A stretch of DNA of 46,163 bases from positions 1 to 46,163 of the forward strand of contig JACFOI010000007.1 in assembly GCA_019454415.1 (NCBI GenBank), read 5' to 3'. This DNA is from Patescibacteria group bacterium (GTDB taxonomy: Bacteria > Patescibacteriota > Microgenomatia > UBA1400 > PJMF01). Each line of letters starts with the position of its first letter. Positions within the stretch are counted from its first letter, which is position 1. Below the pieces are notes generated by a model. The model was not told where the DNA came from. It worked only from the letters and a program-made list of their open reading frames with translations, and did not search any database. This document shows, in pieces, positions 36,289 through 45,560 of the stretch. Made by a program: the position numbers and the translations under genes.

Positions 36289-38340
36289 CTATTTCTTGAG
36301 GAATGCTTCAATATCTACGTCCCCGCTCAGCACGTCGTCCAATGCACTGTCATCGAGCGGGACGAAACGGCGTTCTTTACCGATCTTGCTGAGTCTCTGA
36401 TTCAAAGCCTTCAAGCCATACCGATCCTCCTCATGATCGACGTCCTCATCAAAGCGCTCTTTCCACTGTGGCGGCCGGTCATAGTTTTCTGCATAGGAAC
36501 TAAAACTGGACGGTCGGGTGTAGTCTGCTGCTTCGTGTTTGACCAATGACTCAGGGATGTCATGAAGAAACCGACTTGGCATGGCACTGGTAATGCTGCC
36601 GTACACCAGCCGTCGCCGTGCATATGTCAGGTAGAGCTTACTTTTGGCGCGAGTGATTCCGACGTAGGCTAACCGTCGTTCCTCTTCCATCTGCTCTTTA
36701 TCCAAGATAGAGCGTGAGTGCGGGAAGAGGCCTTCTTCCATGCCCACCATATAGACAATCGGAAACTCCAGCCCTTTGGCAGAGTGTAAGCTCATCAGCG
36801 TCACCACGTCTTCTTTACCTTCCACGGTGACGTCGGCCATGGTTTCGTCTTGAATCAAGGCAATATTTTCCAAAAAGGCATCGATCTGTTGAAACTGACT
36901 GGCAACTGACAGTAACTCCTGAACGTTTTCCAGTCGACTCAAGTCATCAGGATCTTTGGGATCATAGCGATCAGTGTACTGAGTGACTTCCAGGATTTTT
37001 TGAAGTGCTGCGAGCGGCAGCACGTTCTCTACGCTGGTAATTTCATTTTTGGCTAACTCAGCAAGGGTATTGTTTTTCCAGTTAAAGAAAGCTTCCAGTT
37101 TGCGTTTGCCCAGCTTGGTCGCACGCTCCAGACTAACCGAGTCATTGGGATTGATGAATAGCCGCAAGTATGCCAAGACGTCTTTGACTTCTTTCCGCGC
37201 GTAGAACTTGACGCCGCCGACGATCCTGTAAGGAATACCAGCTCGGATAAATGCTTCTTCAAAGCTGCGGGATTGGGCGTTGGTCCGATACAAGACCACC
37301 TGGTCGGCATAGCTATTGTCCAGGTTTTTCGTCTTGATGTACTGAACAACTTTGCGAGCCTCATCTTCTCCGCTATCCGCTTCATAGACGATGATCGGAT
37401 CCTGATCGGTGTTCTCGGTCCAGAGTTGCAGAATAGGGTGCGAGGTATTCTGGGAGATAACATGGGTCGCAGCATCCAGAATAGTCTGGGTCGAGCGATA
37501 GTTTTGTTCAAGGCGGTACTCTTGGATATTCGGAAAGTCTGTAGTCAGGTTCAACATGTTCCGATAGTCTGCACCTCGCCAGGCATAGATAGACTGCGAG
37601 AAGTCGCCTACTACATATAAGTTATTCTGCGGAGCACTCAGCAGCTTGCTCAGAACGTACTGGGCTTTATTAGTATCCTGGTACTCGTCGATTAGGACGT
37701 GAGACAAGATGTGCTGATACTTTTCCAAGACCTCGGGGTGAAGGGTGAACAGCTCAATGGCTTTCAACAGCAGATCATCGAAGTCTACGGCGTAGTTCCG
37801 GGCAAGCTCTTCCTGGTACAGTTTATAGGCGCGGGCGACGAACTCCTGATACTTGCCCTTGGCTGCACGAGCATAGTCATCACTACTCAGCATCTCATTC
37901 TTAGCTGAAGATATGGTTGCTTTGACAGCTCTGGGATGGAACTCTTTCTCGGACCAAGAGTTGTTCTTGTAGATTTGTTTGAGCAGGTCGAGTTGATCGT
38001 CACTGTCCAGAATCAAAAAGTGTGCTGGCAGGCCGATCAGGAAACCATCCTTGCGAAGAATCTTGGCACAGATCCGGTGAAAGGTGCCAGCAAACGGGAG
38101 CTCTTGGCCAGTAATCCTAAACATCCGCTCTGCAATCTCTTGAGCAGCTTTGTTGGTAAAGGTTACCAGCAGAATAGAGCTGGCCGGAACCTGTTGTTCG
38201 CCAATTAGCCAAGCCGCGCGGGTGGTCAGGACGCGGGTCTTGCCGGAGCCAGCCCCAGCCAACACAATCGCTGGCCCCTGCGGGTGAAGGACCGCGCGGC
38301 GTTGTTGTTCGTTGAGCAGCTCAAGCAGTTCACTAGTCAT
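36289..38340 (-). CDS. UvrD/PcrA-like superfamily 1 DNA helicase
   Basis: The 683-aa protein is an SF1A 3'-5' helicase. Motifs in order: Q motif LNEQQRRAV, Walker A AGAGSGKT (28-35), LLVTFTNKAAQEI (Ia), HVLIDEYQDTNKAQY (Walker B, II), VVGDFSQSIYAWRGA (III), RLEQNYRSTQTIL (IV), VTLMSLHSAKGLEFPIVYMV (V) and RRLAYVGITRAKSKLYLTYA (VI). Such helicases act in excision and mismatch repair and in removing replication blocks. I start it at ATG 38340 (MTSELLELLNEQQ), because the helicase domain begins right there; the frame is open to 38430 but adds no recognisable sequence. The C-terminus (DSALDDVLSGDVDIEAFLKK) is acidic and may bind partners. Confidence 0.96.
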   Translation of the reverse strand: MTSELLELLNEQQRRAVLHPQGPAIVLAGAGSGKTRVLTTRAAWLIGEQQVPASSILLVTFTNKAAQEIAERMFRITGQELPFAGTFHRICAKILRKDGFLIGLPAHFLILDSDDQLDLLKQIYKNNSWSEKEFHPRAVKATISSAKNEMLSSDDYARAAKGKYQEFVARAYKLYQEELARNYAVDFDDLLLKAIELFTLHPEVLEKYQHILSHVLIDEYQDTNKAQYVLSKLLSAPQNNLYVVGDFSQSIYAWRGADYRNMLNLTTDFPNIQEYRLEQNYRSTQTILDAATHVISQNTSHPILQLWTENTDQDPIIVYEADSGEDEARKVVQYIKTKNLDNSYADQVVLYRTNAQSRSFEEAFIRAGIPYRIVGGVKFYARKEVKDVLAYLRLFINPNDSVSLERATKLGKRKLEAFFNWKNNTLAELAKNEITSVENVLPLAALQKILEVTQYTDRYDPKDPDDLSRLENVQELLSVASQFQQIDAFLENIALIQDETMADVTVEGKEDVVTLMSLHSAKGLEFPIVYMVGMEEGLFPHSRSILDKEQMEEERRLAYVGITRAKSKLYLTYARRRLVYGSITSAMPSRFLHDIPESLVKHEAADYTRPSSFSSYAENYDRPPQWKERFDEDVDHEEDRYGLKALNQRLSKIGKERRFVPLDDSALDDVLSGDVDIEAFLKK

Positions 38341-38458
38341 GGTGTCACAGTCTGTAGGCGTACTTGAAATGGTATCGGAGAAGACCATACTAGCATACCC
38401 GTTTTGGTTTTTGTTTGGAAAAAAGCACAAGACTGTTGATCCGTTCCGACTTGATTAC

Positions 38459-38467
38459 TGTTATACT
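38459..38467 (+). promoter_or_regulatory. Extended -10 of the T4SS ATPase gene
   Basis: TGTTATACT is an extended -10 ending 12 nt before ATG 38480, leaving about 6 nt of leader. No Shine-Dalgarno is visible. Confidence 0.5.
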
Positions 38468-38479
38468 TTCTGTGCATCT

Positions 38480-40651
38480 ATGTCATCTGCTCCTCGAGCT
38501 ACTTTGGAACTTCGAACTGCCCGTGAAAGCGTACAGACGCCGGAAGCGGCAGCTCAGTTTCTGGCAGCTCTGCCTAACCCGCCCCATGGTCTTCTCAAGC
38601 AGTGGACTGCGGGCACACCTTTTGTCTTAGAGTTTTTCAATCAAGGACAAACTATCTACGAGTTAGTAACGCTGCCTGAATCGCTGGTGGAGTATGTCAG
38701 CAGTCAACTGACGGCTGCTTATCCGGAAATCTTAATTAAACGCCTCGAGCATAATCCGCTCCAAGAGTTTTCGCTGGATCTACCCAAGTCTGCGGGTGAG
38801 GTCTTTTTCAGTGCCCCGTCACAGTACCCTATCAAAACTTTTCGTGAGACTGGTGAAAATGACCCGCTCTCCACTCTGCTGTCTGCGCTGGCGAAGCTCA
38901 TCGAAGGCGAAACAGCCTTGGTCCAGTTGTATGTCCGCAAGAGTCGAGAGAAGTGGAAAAATAAGGTTCGCCCTACCGGGGGCAGCTCTGCCGAAGGGGT
39001 TCCCGCGTCGGTCCTGCCAGCTACGCATCAAGCAGCGGTCAGCCGCAAGCTGGCGCTGCCTTCTTTTGAAGTCAGCTTCCGGTTCCTTGCTCAAGCAGCC
39101 ACCCAGGAAAGGGCCGATCAAATCGTTGACTCTCTCGCTACTGCGTTGACTGCTCTCCAATCTGAGACAAACAGCCTGGTCTTCAAACGACCACTGATCG
39201 GTAAAAAACGTCTGCTACGGGACATCCTGGAGCGAACGAATACCAGCTTGGTCCCCGGTGTTCACAACTGGCAGTACTTCTCGATTGATGAGCTGGCGAC
39301 CATCTGGCATATGCCCAACAAACAGCTCTCCACGATCAGAAACATTGCTTGGGGAAAGAACTTGCTCGGTGAGCCACCCGAGAACCTGCCGACCTACGTT
39401 CATACTCCGGAAGCCGAACGGATGAATTTGAACCTCTTCGCCCGAACTGAGTTTAAAAACCAAGAACAGATCTTCGGTATTCGGAAGCTGGATCGTCGCC
39501 GCCACATGTATGTGATCGGGAAAAGTGGTACTGGTAAGTCCACCTTGCTGGCCAACATGATCATTAACGACCTTAAACATAACGAGGGGTTAGCAGTGGT
39601 CGACCCTCACGGTGACTTGATCGAAACAGTGCTCAACTACATCCCCCGTCATCGCATCAACGACGTGATTATCTTTGACCCCGCTGACCCTCACGCTGTG
39701 GTCAAGATGAACTTGTTTGAAGGTGGCTCACTCGTCCATCGAGAGCTGATTGCCTCAGGCATTGTTGCCATCTTCCAAAAGATGTATGCCAACTCTTGGG
39801 GTCCCCGGTTGGAGTATATTTTGCGAAATGCTTTGCTGACGCTGCTGTCAAAAAATGCCAAACTTGAGGATGTTTTACGGATTCTGACCGATGCCAAGTA
39901 TCGAGAACGCGTCGTTGAGAATCTTGATGACCAAGTCCTTAAGAACTTCTGGGAAGCGGAGTTTAATACCATGCAGGAACGACTGCGGACCGAGGCCATC
40001 TCACCGATTTTGAATAAAGTCGGACAGTTTGTCACTTCTCCGCTGATTCGTAACGTGGTCAACACCAACACCAGCTCCTTTGACATTGAAGACGTGATGA
40101 ACCAAGGCAAGATCCTGTTGGTCAACGTTTCCCAAGGAAAGCTGGGGGAAGATAACATGGCCTTGCTGGGTGCGATGATTATTACCAAGATTCAGCTGGC
40201 AGCGATGAATCGCGTCTATATGCAGGAAGAAGAACGCCGAGACTTCTACCTCTACATTGACGAGTTCCAGAACTTTGCCACCACCAGTTTTATCAAGATT
40301 CTGTCCGAGGCTCGCAAGTATCGGTTGAACTTAGTCTTGGCGAATCAGTATATGGCGCAGATCCCTGAAGAGGTCAAAGCGGCGATCTTTGGGAATGCCG
40401 GCAGCATGGTCAGCTTCATTCTGGGTGCAGGCGACGCTGAGTACATGCAAAAAGAGTTTGGCGGAAAGTACACACAGGAGGATTTAGTCTCGCTCGGTCG
40501 TTATCAAATCGTCACCAAACTGATGATTGACGGACAAGTCAGTCATCCCTTCCCTGCCGCAACGTTATCGCTAGCGTCCTCGCGCAATCAAAACCGTGAG
40601 AAAGTCCTCACCGTTTCTCGCGAGCGATACGCAAAAAAGAAGAAAACGTAA
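38480..40651 (+). CDS. VirD4/TraD-like type IV secretion ATPase
   Basis: The 723-aa protein has an N-terminal half of unknown fold (about residues 1-310, with PALIKRLEHNPL-like amphipathic stretches) and a C-terminal RecA-like ATPase. GIRKLDRRRHMYVIGKSGTG contains the Walker A GKSGTGKST (about 346-354). VVDPHGDLIETVLNYIP and FYLYIDEFQNFATTSFIK (Walker B, about 590-600) follow, and then YRLNLVLANQYMAQIPEEVK and FILGAGDAEYMQKEFGG. This matches the conjugative coupling-protein family (TraD/TraG, AAD-binding). No N-terminal membrane helices are visible, unlike classic VirD4, so it could be a soluble form. It may power the pilus that uses the pilin-domain protein at 15305, or DNA transport. It stands alone with its own promoter. 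Confidence 0.88.
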   Translation: MSSAPRATLELRTARESVQTPEAAAQFLAALPNPPHGLLKQWTAGTPFVLEFFNQGQTIYELVTLPESLVEYVSSQLTAAYPEILIKRLEHNPLQEFSLDLPKSAGEVFFSAPSQYPIKTFRETGENDPLSTLLSALAKLIEGETALVQLYVRKSREKWKNKVRPTGGSSAEGVPASVLPATHQAAVSRKLALPSFEVSFRFLAQAATQERADQIVDSLATALTALQSETNSLVFKRPLIGKKRLLRDILERTNTSLVPGVHNWQYFSIDELATIWHMPNKQLSTIRNIAWGKNLLGEPPENLPTYVHTPEAERMNLNLFARTEFKNQEQIFGIRKLDRRRHMYVIGKSGTGKSTLLANMIINDLKHNEGLAVVDPHGDLIETVLNYIPRHRINDVIIFDPADPHAVVKMNLFEGGSLVHRELIASGIVAIFQKMYANSWGPRLEYILRNALLTLLSKNAKLEDVLRILTDAKYRERVVENLDDQVLKNFWEAEFNTMQERLRTEAISPILNKVGQFVTSPLIRNVVNTNTSSFDIEDVMNQGKILLVNVSQGKLGEDNMALLGAMIITKIQLAAMNRVYMQEEERRDFYLYIDEFQNFATTSFIKILSEARKYRLNLVLANQYMAQIPEEVKAAIFGNAGSMVSFILGAGDAEYMQKEFGGKYTQEDLVSLGRYQIVTKLMIDGQVSHPFPAATLSLASSRNQNREKVLTVSRERYAKKKKT

Positions 40652-40701
40652 CAGGATTAGAGAGTCCAAGTACTGGAAAAAAAGCAGGCAGCTCCCTAAG
40701 G

Positions 40702-40707
40702 TATACT
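40702..40707 (+). promoter_or_regulatory. -10 of tpiA, leaderless
   Basis: TATACT ends 7 nt before ATG 40715. The intervening TAGCTTC holds no Shine-Dalgarno. Confidence 0.55.
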
Positions 40708-40714
40708 TAGCTTC

Positions 40715-41419
40715 ATGAAGTACATCATTGCCAACTGGAAGTGTAATAAGAACGAGGATGCCACTGATGAGTGGGTCCACTATCTTTTTGAGTCGAAAGT
40801 CGTTGAGCAGGCCCACGGACTGACAGTAGTGCTCTTGCCGTCGTTTCTCTATCTACGCCAACTCTGGGGTCGGGTCGAGGGTCTACACCTGGGAGTACAA
40901 ACGGTTTCACCCTATCCGAACGGAGCTTATACCGGAGCTGTTTCGGCACTTCAAGCAGCGCAGTGGGCCGAGTTTGTCATGCTCGGTCACGCAGAACGCC
41001 GGAAGTACTTTGCCGAAACCGATCAAGTGGTGAGCCAGCAGGTTCGTCAAGCGCTTGAAGCAAAGTTAACCCCGATCATTGCGGTGGATCAACATAACTG
41101 GGCAAAACAACTCAGCCTGTTAGACGTCGATGAGCTCAAGTCCTGTATCGTGATGTACGAACCGCCGGAAGCAATTAGCTCCGGAGGAGGCGAAGCTGTT
41201 GATCTTAATCAAGTAGTCCCTGCCATTGAGCAGCTCAAAGCAGAGTTCAAGGTGAAAGCTGTTTTATATGGTGGCTCCGTGTCCGCCAAAAATATAGCAA
41301 CGTATCTGAAACATCCGAGTATCGATGGAGTGGTTCCCGGAGCTGCGAGCTTGGATCCATCGGAGTTTATTGATTTGGTGCGGACCGCCCACGCAGCAGT
41401 CAATCAGAAGACATCATGA
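40715..41419 (+). CDS. tpiA: Triosephosphate isomerase
   Basis: The 234-aa TIM barrel interconverts dihydroxyacetone phosphate and glyceraldehyde-3-phosphate. It keeps [11 protein letters not shown] with N7 and K9, [15 protein letters not shown] with the catalytic H92, [12 protein letters not shown] with the catalytic E149, [12 protein letters not shown] and [15 protein letters not shown]. Two positions are unusual: HSERR reads HAERR, and the flexible loop YEPVWAIGTG reads [10 protein letters not shown], which is more like archaeal or short TIMs. It is about 15 residues shorter than E. coli TIM. It is leaderless, and its stop overlaps the start of the GT2 gene as ATGA. Confidence 0.96.
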   Translation: MKYIIANWKCNKNEDATDEWVHYLFESKVVEQAHGLTVVLLPSFLYLRQLWGRVEGLHLGVQTVSPYPNGAYTGAVSALQAAQWAEFVMLGHAERRKYFAETDQVVSQQVRQALEAKLTPIIAVDQHNWAKQLSLLDVDELKSCIVMYEPPEAISSGGGEAVDLNQVVPAIEQLKAEFKVKAVLYGGSVSAKNIATYLKHPSIDGVVPGAASLDPSEFIDLVRTAHAAVNQKTS

Positions 41420-42132
41420 AATTGAGTTCGTTGACTGCCTTTTTCCCCTGTTATAACGAAGAGGCAAACGTTGAGTTGATGGTTCAACAGCTAGAGAAAG
41501 TGCTGCCACGTTTTGCCAGAAAGTACGAAATTCTGGTTATCAACGATGGCAGTACCGACAGAACTGGCAAGATCGCGGACCAACTCAGCAAGAAGTTTCC
41601 GGCAGTCAGAGCTATTCACCATCCCACTAACTTGGGGTATGGCGCCTCACTGCGGACTGGCTTCAACCACGCCAAGTATGACTGGACTTTCTTCACAGAT
41701 GGGGACATGCAGTTTGACGTCTCTCAACTCGAAGAGTTCCTGCCCTATACTGCCGACTTTAACGTCATTATCGGCTATCGCAAACACCGGGCCGACGGTG
41801 GAGTTCGGGCGTTTAACGCGCGCCTCTTTAAGTTGTATATCGACCTTCTTTTCCGTTTGCATGTTAAAGATATTGACTGTGCTTTCAAACTGCTGAACAC
41901 GCAGCTGATCCAGTCGCTGCATCTGCAATCAACGGGCGCTTTTACCAGCGCCGAGATGCTCTATCGCTTGAAAAAACGAGGCGAAAAAATGAAGCAGCTT
42001 CCGGTTGATCACTTCCCGCGAAAGTTCGGAACTCCGACCGGGAATAACCCCAAGGTAGTGATCAAAGCGGGAGTCGAAGCGTTTAAGGTGTACTTCCACG
42101 CCAAACTTGAACAACTACAGTCCGCCGGTTAG
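41416..42132 (+). CDS. GT2 glycosyltransferase, dolichyl-phosphate-sugar-synthase-like
   Basis: The 238-aa protein is a GT-A transferase. [20 protein letters not shown] is the nucleotide-binding start, [16 protein letters not shown] follows, and the DXD-type motif is [34 protein letters not shown] with [17 protein letters not shown] resembles the acceptor region of polyprenyl-phosphate mannose or glucose synthases. It has no membrane helix at the C-terminus. It likely charges polyprenyl phosphate with a sugar on the cytoplasmic side, for use by the GT39-like proteins nearby. It overlaps tpiA by 4 nt (ATGA), so translation is coupled. Its last 18 nt overlap the end of the convergent membrane-protein gene. 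Confidence 0.92.
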   Translation: MKLSSLTAFFPCYNEEANVELMVQQLEKVLPRFARKYEILVINDGSTDRTGKIADQLSKKFPAVRAIHHPTNLGYGASLRTGFNHAKYDWTFFTDGDMQFDVSQLEEFLPYTADFNVIIGYRKHRADGGVRAFNARLFKLYIDLLFRLHVKDIDCAFKLLNTQLIQSLHLQSTGAFTSAEMLYRLKKRGEKMKQLPVDHFPRKFGTPTGNNPKVVIKAGVEAFKVYFHAKLEQLQSAG

Positions 42133-43878
42133 CGAACGGACGTCGTAGATCCGATAGTTTCGGGAGCTCACCGCAATAGGATATTTATTACTGAAGTAGG
42201 CTTCATTCGCCCGCATGAACTGACGTTCCTCAGGGCCAATGGCAACATAGCTGACGTTGTACTTCTTCATCAGCTCTTCGGCAGCCGGGCCGCCCTGGAA
42301 CATAGTCCCGATATCCCGTTCACGCTGTTGATAGAGGAATCCAAAGTTAAACGCCCAGCCGGGATACCCCAGCAGAATCGAGCGAGCTCCCCACTCCATG
42401 ACTGGGTGGTTATGAGAAGTCGCGGTCAAGAACACGGCCCTAGGGTGTGTCTTTTGCTGAATCTCTTCTCCGAGTTCAATGTCTTCATAGCTGGCCATCT
42501 GCAGGGAGTTTTTATCAAAACGAGCCAGCCTCCACATCTCCATGATCCCGCTGCCGATCAACAACACGGCCAGCAACATCGCGACCACTTTAGGTAGCTG
42601 GCTCTTCTCTCGCCACAGCTGTTGAAGAACCAGCACGGCCATAGGACTAAAGAAGAGATATGCCCACATGAAGAGCTTAGAGTTGTCCCAGTGGATCGGC
42701 TGAAACAAGATCACATTGGCCAGTGCAAAAACGACCCAGCCAGTGCCGAGGAAAGCAAGACGAAACGTATCAAGCTTTTTGCGCGCGATCGAAAAGCCAA
42801 TCAAAGCCATCGGAACCATTACTCCCCAGATTTCCCACCACATCTTCAGCCAGTTAAAGATCCGCTCCAACAGACCATTTCCTACCGGAGCAGTCCAGCC
42901 GATCAGAATCCGCATGAACTGAGGGTTCTCGATGCCGCCTTTGACAAAGGTGACATACAAGACACTGGAAAGGATGCCTGCTGGAATCACATACCAGAGC
43001 CACTTACGCCACTGCTTGATCGTCAGGAGGCCCAACAGCCCGCTGCCGATCACTAGGACGATGAAGCTGTGCATATGAGTAATCGGCAGAAGTCCCGCGC
43101 CTAGACCGCAAGCGACCAGGACATACTTTTGATACTTCGTCAGGTGTTCCTTGGGTTTTTTGGCGACGCGTAAGAATACCCAGAGGACTCCTGCCATCAC
43201 CCAGACTGTGATGCACATCCCCAGCAAAAAGGCACGTTGGGGAATCAACATCCCGTTAAACCAGTTTCCGGCCAGCCATTGATACTGTTTTTCTAAACGA
43301 GTGTAGTCTTTGGTCGGATACAGCAGAGACTCGAGCGTTGGTTTGTTCAGCCAGTCTGCCAGGAAGCGCAGAAAGCCAAGTCCGGAGGAACAGAAAAAAA
43401 CAATCACACTGGTAACTGCTGCTTTCTGGGTACGCAGCAGCTGGTAGAAGAGGACATACAATCCGTAAGTCAGGGCAATTCCATACAGCATCGAAGGAAC
43501 CAGCATCGACACCGTCAGGCTCAAGCCGCTGCGGAGCAGTAGACCACTGACCAGATTGGTCAGGAACCCGTAGGTCAACTTTCCGCCCGCGTAGTAGGGA
43601 TGATAGGCAAACCAGTCACCTGGATCTTTGAAGGCAAAGATGTTGACCATGGCAATGTGGAGCGACCAGTCGCCCCAGACATGGACGTGCCCAGCCCAGA
43701 GTCCATTGGCACGGTATCCGAGCATCTGAGAAAAGATGTAGACAAAGTAAACACCAAACGTGAGGGTCAAAAGAAGAAGCGGCCCACGATGGCGACGTAT
43801 CACCTGTTTCACACTCTGAAATGTATACGTTAAATGCTCCGTCGGCAAGTCGAAGGCAGAACTTCTCTGTACCCGACT
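42115..43878 (-). CDS. Large polytopic membrane protein, GT-C-like
   Basis: This 587-aa protein has about twelve membrane helices, such as PLLLLTLTFGVYFVYIFSQM and LVPSMLYGIALTYGLYVLFY. The first outer loop (HVHVWGDWSLHIAMVNIFAF, then FAYHPYYAGGKLTYGFLTNL) resembles that of GT39/GT83-like transferases. The soluble C-terminal domain (IELGEEIQQKTHPRAVFLTA, YNVSYVAIGPEERQFMRANE) is also typical. The role is probably sugar transfer outside the membrane, with donor and acceptor unknown. The start is uncertain: the ATG at 43953 overlaps the upstream gene by 62 nt, so I prefer GTG 43878, 13 nt after that gene's stop; a further GTG lies downstream. It is the third gene of the PEGA-SH3, GT39-like operon. 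Confidence 0.8.
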   Translation of the reverse strand, partial: SRVQRSSAFDLPTEHLTYTFQSVKQVIRRHRGPLLLLTLTFGVYFVYIFSQMLGYRANGLWAGHVHVWGDWSLHIAMVNIFAFKDPGDWFAYHPYYAGGKLTYGFLTNLVSGLLLRSGLSLTVSMLVPSMLYGIALTYGLYVLFYQLLRTQKAAVTSVIVFFCSSGLGFLRFLADWLNKPTLESLLYPTKDYTRLEKQYQWLAGNWFNGMLIPQRAFLLGMCITVWVMAGVLWVFLRVAKKPKEHLTKYQKYVLVACGLGAGLLPITHMHSFIVLVIGSGLLGLLTIKQWRKWLWYVIPAGILSSVLYVTFVKGGIENPQFMRILIGWTAPVGNGLLERIFNWLKMWWEIWGVMVPMALIGFSIARKKLDTFRLAFLGTGWVVFALANVILFQPIHWDNSKLFMWAYLFFSPMAVLVLQQLWREKSQLPKVVAMLLAVLLIGSGIMEMWRLARFDKNSLQMASYEDIELGEEIQQKTHPRAVFLTATSHNHPVMEWGARSILLGYPGWAFNFGFLYQQRERDIGTMFQGGPAAEELMKKYNVSYVAIGPEERQFMRANEAYFSNKYPIAVSSRNYRIYDVRSLTGGL

Positions 43879-43891
43879 CACTAGAAAATCA

Positions 43892-45547
43892 CTAGAAGTC
43901 GCGGAAGAGGACGCACTTCCCTTCGGCAGACAAGTAGACGGAGTACGGAACACCTTTGATGGGTCGGTACACTGTCATCATTCCCTGGAGATCTTCTTTT
44001 TTGACTGAAGCAAACTGAATGTCGTCAACTTGCTCTGGGGTTGTCGTCCGCATATCCCAGATTTTGATTCTTTTATCCAGCGACTCATATAGCTGTTGAT
44101 CAGGTTTCCGTTGAGCGTAAAAAAGGTAAAAAATATAAGGCTGAGTAATCTGCAGAGTTACTACTCGGGAGGTACAACGTTCTTCTTCCAGTAAAGCGCG
44201 CATACTCGCCCCCAAGTCATCATTGAAGTAACGGCGTAGTTGGTCCGGGTATCGTCCAGTTGCCTGCCGCAGATAAGCCAAAAAGACAGCCACGTTAATC
44301 AAGACAATCAGTCCCATCATATCGAGCGCCAACTGCTTGTGAACTGCTTTAGTCAACAGCGCGTAGAGACGCTCTGCGCCGATGGCCATCACTACCACTA
44401 CTACGGGTAATAAGTGGACCGAACGCAAGAAATGGTAGCTGTCTCTGGCCAGCGCTGGTGAGACTGGTGAAAGCACGATCCAAAAAAGCAGCAGCAGTGC
44501 TTGAAGTTCAGTGAAGTGGACTGGCCGATGTCCAAGAAAGTGCTTTGTTCCCAACCCCGTACGATAGAACAGCGCGCCAATGCCCACCAAGAATGGTACG
44601 GCCAGTACCAGCGGGAAAAGAGGAACACCAGGCATCTGGTACATCGGATGCTTATTACCCTCACCAAAAAAGTAGCGATACGAAAGATACTGCAGATAGT
44701 TGCGTTTGAAGTTGCCCACTACATTCGGGCGTCCCATGATGGTGATCTCGTTAAAGCGCGCGTTGTACTTTTGCGGCTGAGTAATGGTGATCCACAGCAT
44801 TGGTCCGGCAACGAGGAGATAGACAATCCAGATCATGAAGTAAGACAGACGGAGATGTGGACGCACTAACCACACCAGTATTCCCGCTCCTGCTAGAAAG
44901 ACCGGAATATGCAGATTCATCGTTGAATAGGCGTGAGTTAGCAGGCTCGCCACCAAGCCGACTCCTCCACCCCAGAGTAAACGCTGTTTCCAGGAAAGTG
45001 ATTTAGGCAGCTCAAGCCAAGCAAAAAAAACAACTAGAAATGCACAGACAAAAAACGGGACCGGACTGGGCGGAATGGCAAAGTGACTGAGGTAGATGCT
45101 CCACCCTGCCAGGCCCAGAATGAGCGTAGCGAGTAAAGCAAACCATCGTGACAAACCGACTCGCCTTCCCAGAAAGTACATCGCTACTACCGACGCACAG
45201 CCAAAAAGTGCCACCACCAGTCGAATCGTCGTTACCGATAGCCCAAGCACTTTCACAAAAGGAACAGTCACATAGGTGAGCAGTACAGGTGGCCAGTCAT
45301 CAAACGCTTGGAGTAAGAGGGGCCAGGAGTTGCCACGATGATCACGACCATTAATTCCCAAGGTATAGGCGTCGTAGCCGTTAACGGCTTCATCCTGATC
45401 CAGGCCAGGAGGAAAGGTAGTCAGCCACAAGATACGACTCAAAAAACTGGCCGTAAGTACCACCACCACTGCGCCAACAAACAAAAACTGCTCTGGTTTT
45501 CGCAGTTTTTTGTTGAGGGTGGCGAGCATAGAAGACACTGTAGGCAT
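43892..45547 (-). CDS. GT39-like membrane glycosyltransferase
   Basis: The 551-aa protein has about eleven membrane helices. After the first helix (FLFVGAVVVVLTASFLSRIL) comes TTFPPGLDQDEAVNGYDAYT, in which D50, D52 and E53 form the acidic motif of GT39 and related GT-C enzymes. WPLLLQAFDDWPPVLLTYVT contains a second conserved aromatic/acidic patch. The C-terminal soluble part starts near RYPDQLRRYFNDDLGAS and ends GKCVLFRDF. It should transfer a sugar from a lipid carrier on the outer face. I chose ATG 45547, with AGGGAG upstream, instead of TTG 45568, which would overlap the PEGA gene. It lies between the PEGA-SH3 gene and the 587-aa protein, all on one strand with gaps of 13 nt. Confidence 0.87.
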   Translation of the reverse strand: MPTVSSMLATLNKKLRKPEQFLFVGAVVVVLTASFLSRILWLTTFPPGLDQDEAVNGYDAYTLGINGRDHRGNSWPLLLQAFDDWPPVLLTYVTVPFVKVLGLSVTTIRLVVALFGCASVVAMYFLGRRVGLSRWFALLATLILGLAGWSIYLSHFAIPPSPVPFFVCAFLVVFFAWLELPKSLSWKQRLLWGGGVGLVASLLTHAYSTMNLHIPVFLAGAGILVWLVRPHLRLSYFMIWIVYLLVAGPMLWITITQPQKYNARFNEITIMGRPNVVGNFKRNYLQYLSYRYFFGEGNKHPMYQMPGVPLFPLVLAVPFLVGIGALFYRTGLGTKHFLGHRPVHFTELQALLLLFWIVLSPVSPALARDSYHFLRSVHLLPVVVVVMAIGAERLYALLTKAVHKQLALDMMGLIVLINVAVFLAYLRQATGRYPDQLRRYFNDDLGASMRALLEEERCTSRVVTLQITQPYIFYLFYAQRKPDQQLYESLDKRIKIWDMRTTTPEQVDDIQFASVKKEDLQGMMTVYRPIKGVPYSVYLSAEGKCVLFRDF

Positions 45548-45560
45548 TTGTGAGCGCTCC

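Noticed and set aside
38312-38479. N-terminal extension of the T4SS ATPase
   Set aside because: It runs opposite the helicase gene start and through the extended -10 at 38459-38467; the product there has no family similarity.
43879-43953. ATG 43953 as start of the 587-aa membrane protein
   Set aside because: It would overlap the upstream gene by 62 nt and add a low-complexity segment; GTG 43878 lies 13 nt after the upstream stop. This remains uncertain.
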